Origin: Rhizobium sp. SG_E_25_P2
Lineage (GTDB): Bacteria; Pseudomonadota; Alphaproteobacteria; Rhizobiales; Rhizobiaceae
Reading direction: 5' to 3'
Length of the DNA stretch: 64,000 bases
Assembly (NCBI RefSeq): GCF_029892285.1
Contig: NZ_JARXVM010000001.1
Location: 1 to 64,000 of the forward strand
Shown here: positions 27,135 through 35,173 of the stretch, piece after piece
How positions within the stretch are numbered: position 1 is the first letter of the stretch
How the letters are laid out: each line of letters begins with the position of its first letter
The notes under the pieces: generated by a model
Databases searched by the model: none
What the model was told of the DNA's origin: nothing
The model's input: only the letters and a program-made list of their open reading frames with translations
Position numbers and translations under genes: made by a program

Positions 27135-27259
27135 TTGTCCAGCAGGAATTTACGAAAGGTAAAAATCCGTGATCTTCAGCGCGTGATCCCCACGATTTTA
27201 TCTTTGAATAGCTTGGTTAATTTTCTTTCGTCGATTTTTTTGAAAGGGCCGCTTGGATA

Positions 27260-27278
27260 TTGGTATTTTTTTGGTATT
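27260..27278 (+). promoter_or_regulatory. Direct-repeat operator upstream of the kinase gene
   Basis: Two TTGGTATT copies (27260-27267 and 27271-27278) separated by TTT, so 11 bp or one helical turn apart. It overlaps a possible promoter (TTGGAT 27253-27258, TATTGT 27275-27280, 16-bp spacer) 20 nt before the kinase start, so binding should repress. Confidence 0.7.
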
Positions 27279-27298
27279 GTCTCTTCAGGAGGCGAGCA

Positions 27299-28183
27299 AT
27301 GGCCAGATATTTCGTTGGAATTGACGGAGGCGGCACAAGTTGCCGCGCGGCGGTCGCGGATGCAACCGGCCGCATCCTTGGCATGGGCAAAAGCGGCTCC
27401 GCCAATATCATGACGTCAGCCGACATCGCTCTCGCCAGCATTTCAAACGCCACGCGCGAGGCTTTTTCCAACGCCGGCCTGAGTGAGAGCCTGATTGCAG
27501 AGACCCCGGCCTTTCTCGGCCTCGCCGGCAACAATGTCGAAGACGCGGTGATCGCCGTTTCCTCGCGCCTGCCCTTCGCCCGCGCGGTGGTCGATTCCGA
27601 CGGGCTGATCGCGCTCGAAGGCGCATTGGGCGAAGGCGACGGCTCGGTGGCCATTCTCGGCACCGGCAGCATCTTCATCACCCGGCTGGGGACGGACATC
27701 CGCTATCTCGGCGGCTGGGGCTTCGTGATCGGCGACTTCGGCTCCGGCGCGCGGCTGGGGCACGCTGCCCTGCAGGAAGCGCTGCTCGCCTATGACGGCA
27801 TTGCGCCCGCTTCGCCGCTGACAACCTCCATCTTAGTGGAATTCGATCACAGCCCACCGCGCATGGTCGCCTTCGCGAAGAAAGCGAGCCCCGGGGAATT
27901 TGGCCGTTTCGCGCCGCGCATTTTCGAATTCGCCAAACTGGGAGACGAGACCGCATCCCGGTTGCTGGCCACCGCGGCCGCCCAGATCGACGCCGGCCTC
28001 GACCGGCAGGCGGAGATCAGCCACGGCGGTCGACTGGCGCTGCTCGGCGGCCTTGCCGCCCTTTACGCAGATCATCTCGCGCCCCGTCATCGGTCGCGGC
28101 TCATGGATCCTAAGGCGGATGCGCTGACGGGCGCCGTGGCTCTCGCGGTCCGACGCTTCCAGGCGGAGACGGCCCATGGGTGA
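27299..28183 (+). CDS. BadF/BadG-type amino-sugar kinase
   Basis: ASKHA-fold kinase of 294 aa: FVGIDGGGTSCRAAVADATG at the start, ILGTGSIF near residue 120, GWGFVIGDFGSGARLG near 140. The BadF/BadG/BcrA group includes human GlcNAc kinase and the clostridial MurK that phosphorylates both MurNAc and GlcNAc at O6. With murQ across the divergent promoter, a MurK-like role is the best guess. AGGAGG precedes ATG 27299; the open frame extends upstream through the operator and is not used. It overlaps the GntR gene by 8 nt. Confidence 0.85.
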   Translation: MARYFVGIDGGGTSCRAAVADATGRILGMGKSGSANIMTSADIALASISNATREAFSNAGLSESLIAETPAFLGLAGNNVEDAVIAVSSRLPFARAVVDSDGLIALEGALGEGDGSVAILGTGSIFITRLGTDIRYLGGWGFVIGDFGSGARLGHAALQEALLAYDGIAPASPLTTSILVEFDHSPPRMVAFAKKASPGEFGRFAPRIFEFAKLGDETASRLLATAAAQIDAGLDRQAEISHGGRLALLGGLAALYADHLAPRHRSRLMDPKADALTGAVALAVRRFQAETAHG

Positions 28184-28940
28184 GCCACTCGCTGATCTTC
28201 TGCCGCTCGGCGCGCTGCAAAGCGAGGGTTCCGGCCCGCTCTATGTCAAGCTGCGGCAATGGCTGGAGGACGCCATCCATGAAGGGCGCCTCGCGCACGG
28301 CCAGGCTCTGCCGGCCGAACGCGATCTCGCCGAATATGCCCAGGTCAGTCGCGTCACCGTGCGCAAGGCGGTGGACGAGTTGGTGCGCGACGGCCTCTTG
28401 AGCCGCAGACACGGCTCGGGCACCTTCGTGATGAAGCCGGTGGCGCGGATGCAGCAACCGTTGTCGAGGCTGACGTCCTTTTCCGAAGATATGGCGCGGC
28501 GTGGCTATTCCACCCGGTCAGAATGGCTGGAGCGCGGTCTCTTTCACCCCTCGCCGGATGAAATGATGAAGCTCGGGCTCAAGGTGGACATGATGGTGGC
28601 GCGGCTCGCGCGCCTTCGCATCGCCAACGAATTGCCGCTCGCCATCGAGCGGGCCTGCCTCTCCTCCGACATTCTGCCCGATCCGATGATGGTCACCACT
28701 TCGCTCTATGCCGAACTGCAGCGGCTGAACGCCAGCCCGGCGCGGGCCGTGCAGCGCATCTGGGCGGTGAATGTCGGACGCGAAGAAGCCGGCCTTCTCG
28801 GCGTGCCCGAAGGCTCCGCCGGTTTGGCCATCGAGCGCCTCTCCTATCTTGCTTCGGGGCGGGTGGTGGAATTCACCCGCTCCCTCTATCGCGGCGACGC
28901 CTATGACTTCGTCGCCGAAATGACGCTCACCGATGCGTGA
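28176..28940 (+). CDS. GntR/HutC-type regulator with UTRA domain
   Basis: Protein of 254 aa. A winged helix-turn-helix at about residues 20-85 (PLYVKLRQWLEDAI, LPAERDLAEYAQVSRVTVRKAV, HGSGTFV) is followed by a UTRA effector domain (about 105-250). The HutC subgroup includes NagR/DasR/NagQ regulators that sense GlcN-6-P or GlcNAc-6-P. It is embedded between the kinase and nagB, so it most likely controls the whole divergent locus through the TTGGTATT direct repeats. Confidence 0.88.
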   Translation: MGEPLADLLPLGALQSEGSGPLYVKLRQWLEDAIHEGRLAHGQALPAERDLAEYAQVSRVTVRKAVDELVRDGLLSRRHGSGTFVMKPVARMQQPLSRLTSFSEDMARRGYSTRSEWLERGLFHPSPDEMMKLGLKVDMMVARLARLRIANELPLAIERACLSSDILPDPMMVTTSLYAELQRLNASPARAVQRIWAVNVGREEAGLLGVPEGSAGLAIERLSYLASGRVVEFTRSLYRGDAYDFVAEMTLTDA

Positions 28941-28962
28941 GCACGACAACAGGATGACCACC

Positions 28963-29985
28963 ATGACCACCCATATGCGCCAGGAAATCAATGAGATCCC
29001 GACCGCTGTTTCCCGGCTCCTCGATCAGTCGGGCCAGAGCCTGCGCGACGCCGGACTGGCGCTGAAGGCCACTGATCCGGCCTTTCTGGTGACCATCGCC
29101 CGCGGCTCGTCCGACCACGCCTGCCATTTCCTCAAATATGCGGTGGAGCAATATGCCGGCCGCGCCGTGGCCTCGATCGGCCCATCGCTCGCCTCGATCT
29201 ATGGCAAGTCTTTGCGGTTGAAGGGCGCCGCAGCCATCGCCGTTTCCCAATCCGGTAAGAGCCCCGATATCGTCGCTATGACAAAGTCGGCGCGGGACGC
29301 TGGCGCGACCACGATCGCGCTGACCAACACCCTGCCCTCGCCTTTGTCTGACGCGGCTGATCACGCGATCGACATCCAGGCGGGCCCCGAACTCGCAGTC
29401 GCCGCCACCAAGTCCTATGTCAGCTCGATCGTGGCGGGTCTCGCCATTCTCGGTGAATGGACCGATGATATCGATCTCGCCCGCGCCGTTCGCGACCTGC
29501 CGGAAACCCTGAACCGGGCGCTGGCGCTGGATTGGAGCCCGCTGCAGGCGGCGCTTGAGGGCGCCGATTCGCTCTATATGCTCGGTCGTGGGCCTGCGCT
29601 CGCCATCGCCTCGGAAGCGGCGCTGAAATTCAAGGAAACCTCGGAGATTCACGCCGAGGCCTATTCCAGCGCCGAAGTGTTGCACGGACCGGTGGCGCTG
29701 GTTGGCAAGAAATTCCCAGTGGTCGGTTTCGCCTCTCGCGACGCCGCCACCGCCTCCACCGTCGCCACGCTCGACGATCTCGCGCGCAAGGGCGCTGCGG
29801 CCTTCGTGACCGGCGACGGCGCGGAAGCCGCTTTGGAACTGCCGGCGGCCCGCACTGGTCATCCGCTGACCGACGCATTAGCGCTGATCATTCCTTTCTA
29901 CGGTTTCGTGGAGGCGTTTTCGCGGTCGCGGGGCTTCAATCCCGATGCGCCGGCGGCGCTGAAGAAAGTGACGGAGACGCATTGA
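28963..29985 (+). CDS. Glucosamine-6-phosphate deaminase, SIS type (NagB-II)
   Basis: Protein of 340 aa with two SIS domains (VTIARGSSDHACHF and AVSQSGKSPDIVAM in the first, MLGRGPALAIASEAALKFKE in the second) and the C-terminal pattern HGPVALV. It resembles the isomerase half of GlmS, as NagB-II does, and lacks the glutaminase domain. It would convert GlcN-6-P to fructose-6-P plus ammonia. Several ATGs compete (28933, 28954, 28963); I chose 28963, which has AGGA eight bases upstream. It ends 1 nt into nagA (TGATG). Confidence 0.85.
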   Translation: MTTHMRQEINEIPTAVSRLLDQSGQSLRDAGLALKATDPAFLVTIARGSSDHACHFLKYAVEQYAGRAVASIGPSLASIYGKSLRLKGAAAIAVSQSGKSPDIVAMTKSARDAGATTIALTNTLPSPLSDAADHAIDIQAGPELAVAATKSYVSSIVAGLAILGEWTDDIDLARAVRDLPETLNRALALDWSPLQAALEGADSLYMLGRGPALAIASEAALKFKETSEIHAEAYSSAEVLHGPVALVGKKFPVVGFASRDAATASTVATLDDLARKGAAAFVTGDGAEAALELPAARTGHPLTDALALIIPFYGFVEAFSRSRGFNPDAPAALKKVTETH

Positions 29986-31145
29986 TGACCCTGACCGCGA
30001 TCGAGAACGGCCGGATCTTCGACGGCGAGATCTGGCGTGACGGCCAAGCGCTTCTCATCAGCGACGGGCGCTTCGAAGGCATCCGCCCGGCAGGCGAATC
30101 GCCGCGGGAGGCTGATGTCATCGACGCGCAAGGCGGCGTCATCGCCCCCGGCTTCATCGATCTCCAGGTCAATGGCGGCGGCGGCGTCATGTTCAACGAC
30201 GATCAGAGCGTCGAGGGCATTCGCACAATCTGTGAAGCGCATGCCCGCTTCGGCACGACGGCGCTGTTGCCGACGTTGATTACAGATACGCCCGAAATCA
30301 CAGCCGCCGCTATCGAGGCCGGTTTGCAGGCCAAGGCGGAGCATGTGCCGGGCTTTCTGGGTCTGCATCTTGAAGGGCCGCATCTGTCGACGGCACGCAA
30401 AGGCGCTCATGATCCCAGCCTCATCCGACCGATGACGGAGGAGGACTTGACCCGGCTCGAATCCGTCGGCCAGCGTTTCGACGCAATTATGATCACGATC
30501 GCGCCGGAGAATGTCACTGAAGACCAGGTAACGCGACTGAAGGCGGCGGGCTTTACCGTCAGCCTCGGCCACACCAATGCGAGCTATGAGACTGCGGGCA
30601 AGTATGCAGACGCGGGCGCGAGTTGCGCGACGCATCTCTTCAACGCCATGAGCCAGATGGAAAATCGCAGTCCTGGTCTGGTCGGCGCGGCGCTGGATAT
30701 CGGCGCGCTCAATGCCGGGATCATTGCCGACGGGTTTCATGTCCACAAGGGCACGATGTCGGCGGCGCTGCGGGCGAAACGTGGGCCCGGCCATATTTTC
30801 GTCGTCACTGACGCCATGTCAACGATTGGCACTGATCTGAGCGGCTTCACCTTGAACGGCCGGCAGATCTATCGGACCGAAGGAAAATTGACATTGGCCG
30901 ACGGCACGCTGGCCGGCGCTGACATCGACATGTTCTCCTCGGTGCGTTTCCTGATCGAGATCGTCGGACTTCCCTTCGAGGAAGCTGTCAGAATGGCCAG
31001 CCTCTATCCGGCGAATGTAATGGGCGTCAGTGACAGGAAGGGTCGCATCGCAGCAGGATACGACGCGGATTTCGTGATCTTGAGCGCGGATGCCGCGCAT
31101 CTGACCTCGACCTGGATCGGCGGCTCCTGCGTCCATGTGACCTGA
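29985..31145 (+). CDS. nagA: N-acetylglucosamine-6-phosphate deacetylase
   Basis: Amidohydrolase-superfamily enzyme of 386 aa. Family blocks: PGFIDLQVNGGGGVMFND, HLEGPHLS with the metal-binding Glu, SLGHTNA and ATHLFNAM with the metal histidines, and TDAMSTIG with the catalytic Asp. It removes acetate from GlcNAc-6-P, supplying NagB-II. The TGATG junction with the upstream gene shows coupling. Last gene of the rightward operon. Confidence 0.95.
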   Translation: MTLTAIENGRIFDGEIWRDGQALLISDGRFEGIRPAGESPREADVIDAQGGVIAPGFIDLQVNGGGGVMFNDDQSVEGIRTICEAHARFGTTALLPTLITDTPEITAAAIEAGLQAKAEHVPGFLGLHLEGPHLSTARKGAHDPSLIRPMTEEDLTRLESVGQRFDAIMITIAPENVTEDQVTRLKAAGFTVSLGHTNASYETAGKYADAGASCATHLFNAMSQMENRSPGLVGAALDIGALNAGIIADGFHVHKGTMSAALRAKRGPGHIFVVTDAMSTIGTDLSGFTLNGRQIYRTEGKLTLADGTLAGADIDMFSSVRFLIEIVGLPFEEAVRMASLYPANVMGVSDRKGRIAAGYDADFVILSADAAHLTSTWIGGSCVHVT

Positions 31146-31164
31146 ATGGAGCGGCTGACGGCCG

Positions 31165-31190
31165 TTGCAAACGAAAATTATGTGCTATAG
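31165..31190 (+). promoter_or_regulatory. Possible sigma-70 promoter of the 126-aa gene
   Basis: TTGCAA near 31165-31170 and TATAGT near 31186-31191 with a 15-bp spacer, about 35 nt before the start codon. The spacer is short, so the call is weak. Confidence 0.35.
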
Positions 31191-31224
31191 TCGGGATTAA
31201 GTGTTTACGGGACAGGTAGATTTC

Positions 31225-31605
31225 ATGACGTCGGGATTGGGGAGAAAGCTTCTGCGCCTTTTATGCGCGCTGCTGCTCGTCATGCTCGGCTTCGCGCATA
31301 AGCCTGTTCAGACATTCGCGGCGGGCAGCACGCCCGGCGCATTCTATACGCTGCCCGACGGCTCCATCGCCGATATCTGCTATGGCGATGACGAGGATGG
31401 AGCCAAGAAGCACGCCTATGATCAGGGCTGCGACGCCTGCCGATTGGTCGCGAGCACTCTTCTTCCGATCGTCGACATCGACATGCATGCGCCGCGGCCG
31501 GAGCTTCGCTCGACCGTATTGGCCTGGGACGCGGCGTTTCAGCGTCTGCTTATGCCTCCCTCCGCCTCTCCGCGCGGACCGCCTTCCCGATCCGATCTCG
31601 TTTGA
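31225..31605 (+). CDS. DUF2946-like exported Cys-pair protein
   Basis: Protein of 126 aa starting MTSGLGRKLLRLLCALLLVM, a signal peptide or anchor with a probable cleavage near AAG (about residue 34). The mature part contains ICYGDDEDGAKKHAYDQGCDACRL; the GCDAC pair and a conserved ALPDG-like strand (YTLPDGSIADIC) resemble rhizobial DUF2946-type proteins seen beside metal-uptake genes. Three cysteines suggest metal or redox work in the periplasm. The frame is open back to a GTG at 31201. It is followed by a Crp/Fnr regulator and a PepSY protein. Confidence 0.6.
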   Translation: MTSGLGRKLLRLLCALLLVMLGFAHKPVQTFAAGSTPGAFYTLPDGSIADICYGDDEDGAKKHAYDQGCDACRLVASTLLPIVDIDMHAPRPELRSTVLAWDAAFQRLLMPPSASPRGPPSRSDLV

Positions 31606-31694
31606 GCCCGGCGCTTCATCGCGCCGAATTCTGAGATCCGGATCCGGCAACGCGGGCTAACCTGGCGTTCCGGCATCCAAGGCCGGATGACGCC

Positions 31695-32324
31695 ATGCAT
31701 ATGCTCGCTATCGCCACCCCGGGCGCAAGCCCCACTACACGACGCCTCCGCACTGCGTCTAAACACAATCAATTTCTTGAACCTAGGCAAGCCGTGTCCG
31801 CAGACCCGCTAGCGGAGATGATGACCGTCGAAAGCGGTTGCCTCGCCCTGTCTCACTATCTCCCGGACGGCCGGCGACAAATATCGGACATTGTCGGGCC
31901 GGGTCGAATTTTTTCTATCGGAGCTGATTGTCGGGCTGAATCCCTGACCTACAGCTCTGTTGCGCCTGCAGACGTCTCGCAAGACGCCTATTCATCCCAA
32001 GGCCGGATGCTGCTGGCGCGCATGCAGGCGCATGCGCTTTTGCTGGGGCGAAAAACGGCGGCGGAACGCGTGGCGACCGCAGTGCTGGATCTGGCGCGGC
32101 AGTTCGCACCGGCTGAACGCGCCAGCAGGCAGACGCGACCCACATTCATTCTCTATCCGACCCGCGCCGACCTCGCCGACTGGCTGGGCCTGACGATCGA
32201 AACGATCAGCCGGACGCTGAACAGCTTCAAACGGATGGGGCTGATTGGTTTCGACAGGCCGGAGCGCATCACCATTCTCAACCAGATCGCTCTCGAACGG
32301 ACGGCCGGTGGCCATACCGCCTGA
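31695..32324 (+). CDS. Crp/Fnr-family regulator (FixK/FnrN-like HTH)
   Basis: Protein of 209 aa. A cyclic-nucleotide-type beta barrel (about residues 40-85, LPDGRRQISDIVGPGRIFSIG) is shorter than usual, and the helix-turn-helix RADLADWLGLTIETISRTLN near residue 160 has the E..SR recognition helix of FNR/FixK. The N-terminal cysteine cluster of true Fnr is absent, so it should not bind an iron-sulfur cluster that way. Its target may be the neighbouring metal-uptake-like genes; no TTGAT-N4-ATCAA box was seen near them. Confidence 0.82.
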   Translation: MHMLAIATPGASPTTRRLRTASKHNQFLEPRQAVSADPLAEMMTVESGCLALSHYLPDGRRQISDIVGPGRIFSIGADCRAESLTYSSVAPADVSQDAYSSQGRMLLARMQAHALLLGRKTAAERVATAVLDLARQFAPAERASRQTRPTFILYPTRADLADWLGLTIETISRTLNSFKRMGLIGFDRPERITILNQIALERTAGGHTA

Positions 32325-32361
32325 GAGCGGCGATTTTTCCGTCAAAGACAAAGGGGACGTC

Positions 32362-33780
32362 ATGACAGTTGGAACGCTTGACAGCGCACCGCCCAAGGAC
32401 AGGGCCATTGCGCAGAAATTCTACTTCGCAGCATGGAGATGGCATTTCTATGCCGGCCTCTATGTCGCGCCATTCATGCTCATGCTCGCGATCACCGGCA
32501 TGATCATTCTCTGGTTCACGACCGTCGCGCCCGAATATGGCGATCGCATCCGCATTCCGGTAGCGGAAAAGGCGCTCAGCATCGCCGACCAGGCGAAGGC
32601 GGCGTTGCAATCCTATCCGGAAGGCAGCATCGGTAAATATGTCGCGCCTTATGGCCCCGCAAATCCCGCTCTCTTCCAGGTCAATCTCGACGGCGGCAAC
32701 CGAATGATCGCGCTGGATCCCTATAGCGGCAAAGTGGTGCAGGACAGGGCGCAAGACGGCACCTGGAACGAGTTCGCCACGTCGATCCACGGAGAACTGA
32801 TGATCGGCGACAATGGCGGCTTCGGCGACCTGCTCATTGAGATCGCCGCCTCACTCGGCATCATCCTGCTGGTAACGGGGATCTATCTCTGGTGGCCGCG
32901 AAACCGGCAGAACTGGCGCGATGTGCTCGTTCTCAATCTCGCAGCGCGTGGACGCGCCTTCTGGAAGTCGCTGCATATGACAACCGGCTTCTGGATGTCG
33001 GTCATCCTCCTGTTCTTCCTGATCTCGGGCCTGTCCTGGGCCGGCGTGTGGGGCGGCAAATATGTGCAGGCCTGGAGCACCTTTCCGGCGGCGAAATGGG
33101 ACAATGTTCCCCTGTCCGACAAGACCCATGCCGAGATGAACCACGGCGCGCTCAAGGAAGTTCCCTGGGCGCTTGAGCAGACACTGATGCCGAAATCGGA
33201 CGCAACCGGTGTCGCATCCGGCTTGCCCGAGGGTACGCCTGTGGTGCTGGAAAGTGTGGTTTCGCTCGGCAGGGCGATCGGTTTCGACGGCCGTTTCCAG
33301 GTGAGCGCGCCCGCAGACGCCAGTGGCGTCTGGACCCTGAGCCGGGATTCGATGAGCTATGACAGCGCTGATCCGACCTCGGACAAAACCGTGCATATCG
33401 ATCAGTATACCGGCAAGGTTCTGGCGACGGTGAACTATGAAGACTATTCGACAGCGGGCAAGGCGATGGCGGTAGGCATCGCGCTGCACGAGGGTCAAAT
33501 GGGCTGGTGGAACATCGCACTCAACGCCCTGTTCTGTCTCTCCATTATCCTGATCGCTGTTTCCGGCGTCGTTATGTGGTGGAAGCGCAGGCCTTCCGGC
33601 AGCTTCCGCCTGGGCGCGCCGCCAATGCCTGACTCCATGCCGATGTGGAAGGGCGCGGTGTTCATCATGCTGGCGCTCAGCTTCCTCTTCCCTGTCGCGG
33701 GGCTCACGCTTCTTGCCGTGCTGGCGCTTGACGTCATCGTCATCGCCAATCTGCCCCGCCTGAAGGCCGTACTGAACTAA
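32362..33780 (+). CDS. PepSY-associated transmembrane protein
   Basis: Protein of 472 aa. Helices near residues 25-55 (FMLMLAITGMIILWFTTV), 195-215 (IAASLGIILLVTGIYLWW), 240-260 (ILLFFLISGLSWAGVW), then 390-410 and 440-470. PepSY segments (YSGKVVQDRAQDG, DQYTGKVLATVNYED) face the periplasm; conserved His residues sit at the membrane edges (RWHFYAGLY, SIHGELM, SLHMTTGFW, ALHEGQ). Such proteins act as iron or copper reductase partners of TonB uptake systems. AAGGGG precedes ATG 32362; the open frame upstream overlaps the regulator gene. Confidence 0.85.
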   Translation: MTVGTLDSAPPKDRAIAQKFYFAAWRWHFYAGLYVAPFMLMLAITGMIILWFTTVAPEYGDRIRIPVAEKALSIADQAKAALQSYPEGSIGKYVAPYGPANPALFQVNLDGGNRMIALDPYSGKVVQDRAQDGTWNEFATSIHGELMIGDNGGFGDLLIEIAASLGIILLVTGIYLWWPRNRQNWRDVLVLNLAARGRAFWKSLHMTTGFWMSVILLFFLISGLSWAGVWGGKYVQAWSTFPAAKWDNVPLSDKTHAEMNHGALKEVPWALEQTLMPKSDATGVASGLPEGTPVVLESVVSLGRAIGFDGRFQVSAPADASGVWTLSRDSMSYDSADPTSDKTVHIDQYTGKVLATVNYEDYSTAGKAMAVGIALHEGQMGWWNIALNALFCLSIILIAVSGVVMWWKRRPSGSFRLGAPPMPDSMPMWKGAVFIMLALSFLFPVAGLTLLAVLALDVIVIANLPRLKAVLN

Positions 33781-33790
33781 AACTCCACCC

Positions 33791-33814
33791 GCGGGCCGGT
33801 CACATCCGGCCCGC
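33791..33814 (+). terminator. Probable terminator after the PepSY gene
   Basis: GCGGGCCGG (33791-33799) pairs perfectly with CCGGCCCGC (33806-33814) around a six-base loop, ten nt after the stop. No T-run follows, so termination may need Rho. Confidence 0.6.
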
Positions 33815-34501
33815 GCGTCTATCGCGCCCAGCGTCTATCGCCTGACTTTCTGCGGCGACGTCTTCCTGGCAGAGAAACTGCCGCTTGGACCGATCGAAGA
33901 GCTTCACGGGCTCGCGCCAGCTATCGTGGTGAGATTTACTGCAGCTCACTGAAATCGATCGCCACTATTCCGCCTTCAGTTGCGATCTTTGCGAACCGCC
34001 CGCCTCGGGCTTTCACCCAATTGCGTATCCGCTTGAGATCCCGAAGCCCGCTGCTGATAGCGACGGCGTTTCCCACACTCTCGTTTCCGGCGGCGTTGGG
34101 GAGCAAGTTAGCCATCCTGCCTACGATCCGAAGCGCAAAGGCGACGCAAAATTGTTTGAGCAACACTGCGGCATAACGCCACATATCCGAACAAGTGTCA
34201 GATTTCGCCATCGCTCGTCAGGCGCCGGGGCGAAATGTTTTTCCACGCCCTGGCCTGAAATCCATATTCCGCAAAACAACGCAAACAGCAGCGACACGTT
34301 GTGTTCAGCCGGTTTCGCTTCTTTTTGTTGCATGCGACGCGTCCGACTTACTGCGCCAATGAGAATATTTTGCTCTCTGTTCAAGGAAACTGGCGTGAGT
34401 TTTGGAACAGCATCGCTGGATTTGACGGATTGCAATAGTGTTCAGCGTCATCTAACCACGGATAGGTTTCCCTTTCGGTTATTCCGTGTAAAGTTGGGTA
34501 T
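33815..34501. other. Gene-poor, lower-GC stretch
   Basis: About 690 bp without a gene I can support. A leftward frame at 33936-34211 (91 aa) ends in NWVKARGGRFAKIATEGGIVAIDF, which looks protein-like, but its first half does not and it has no ribosome site. A rightward frame at 34152-34501 looks random. Composition is nearer 50% GC than the flanks. It could be the remains of a decayed gene; the final 60 bp must contain the TetR gene promoter. Confidence 0.4.
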
Positions 34502-35170
34502 ATGACGAAGTTAGTTACAAAGAAGCCAACCGCAACCGGCCCGCGACGAAATCTTCCGGCGCATGAGCGCCGACAAGAGCTTTTGGAAGCTGCGATTGAT
34601 ATTTATTCCCAGAAGGGAATGGCCATCACGGTACAGGAACTCGCGGATCGGGTTCATGTCACGCAACCGTTAGTCCATCGTTATTTCCCGACCAAGCTGG
34701 ATCTTCTCTCGGCGATATCCGACGTAGTTCAAAATGGGCATTGGGATGCCCGATGGCGCGAAATACTCATCGATCAAACGGCGCCCCTGATCGAAAGGCT
34801 CGATGCGTTTTACAGCTACTATCTACCAATCATCTATAAACCGCGATGGTTTCGCGCCTTCATGTTCCTCTCCTTGAGCGATCCCACTTTCGCGCAGGCC
34901 TATCTCAAGAAATTCAAAGACACATTATTTAGCGAGATCGTCGAGGGCGCTCGATTGCAATATGGCTTTCCGTCGACACAGGACCGCGCTGCGACCGAAC
35001 GGGAATATGAACTTGTATGGAGCATGCACTCGTCGCTCATCTATGCAGGCATCCGCTTCTGCATTTACGAGATGCCCCCCGTCGCCGATATGCAAATCGT
35101 GATGAAGGATCAGGTGAAAGCCTATCTCGCCCTTGCCAAAGACGTAATCCCGCAGGAACTCGCCGTCTGA
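34502..35170 (+). CDS. TetR-family transcriptional regulator
   Basis: Protein of 222 aa. N-terminal helix-turn-helix (about residues 22-70: RRQELLEAAIDIYSQKGMAI, VQELADRVHVTQPLVHRYFP) with a Lys/Thr/Pro-rich lead, then an all-helical ligand domain. It converges on the EamA exporter gene with a gap of three bases, so it might control that gene, but the exporter's promoter lies 900 bp away. Composition is slightly AT-rich, in line with the preceding stretch. Confidence 0.85.
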   Translation: MTKLVTKKPTATGPRRNLPAHERRQELLEAAIDIYSQKGMAITVQELADRVHVTQPLVHRYFPTKLDLLSAISDVVQNGHWDARWREILIDQTAPLIERLDAFYSYYLPIIYKPRWFRAFMFLSLSDPTFAQAYLKKFKDTLFSEIVEGARLQYGFPSTQDRAATEREYELVWSMHSSLIYAGIRFCIYEMPPVADMQIVMKDQVKAYLALAKDVIPQELAV

Positions 35171-35173
35171 CGA

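Noticed and set aside
34152-34501. 117-codon rightward frame before the TetR gene
   Set aside because: Random-looking composition (Cys, Arg, Ser, Phe), no ribosome site, and it overlaps the TetR promoter region.
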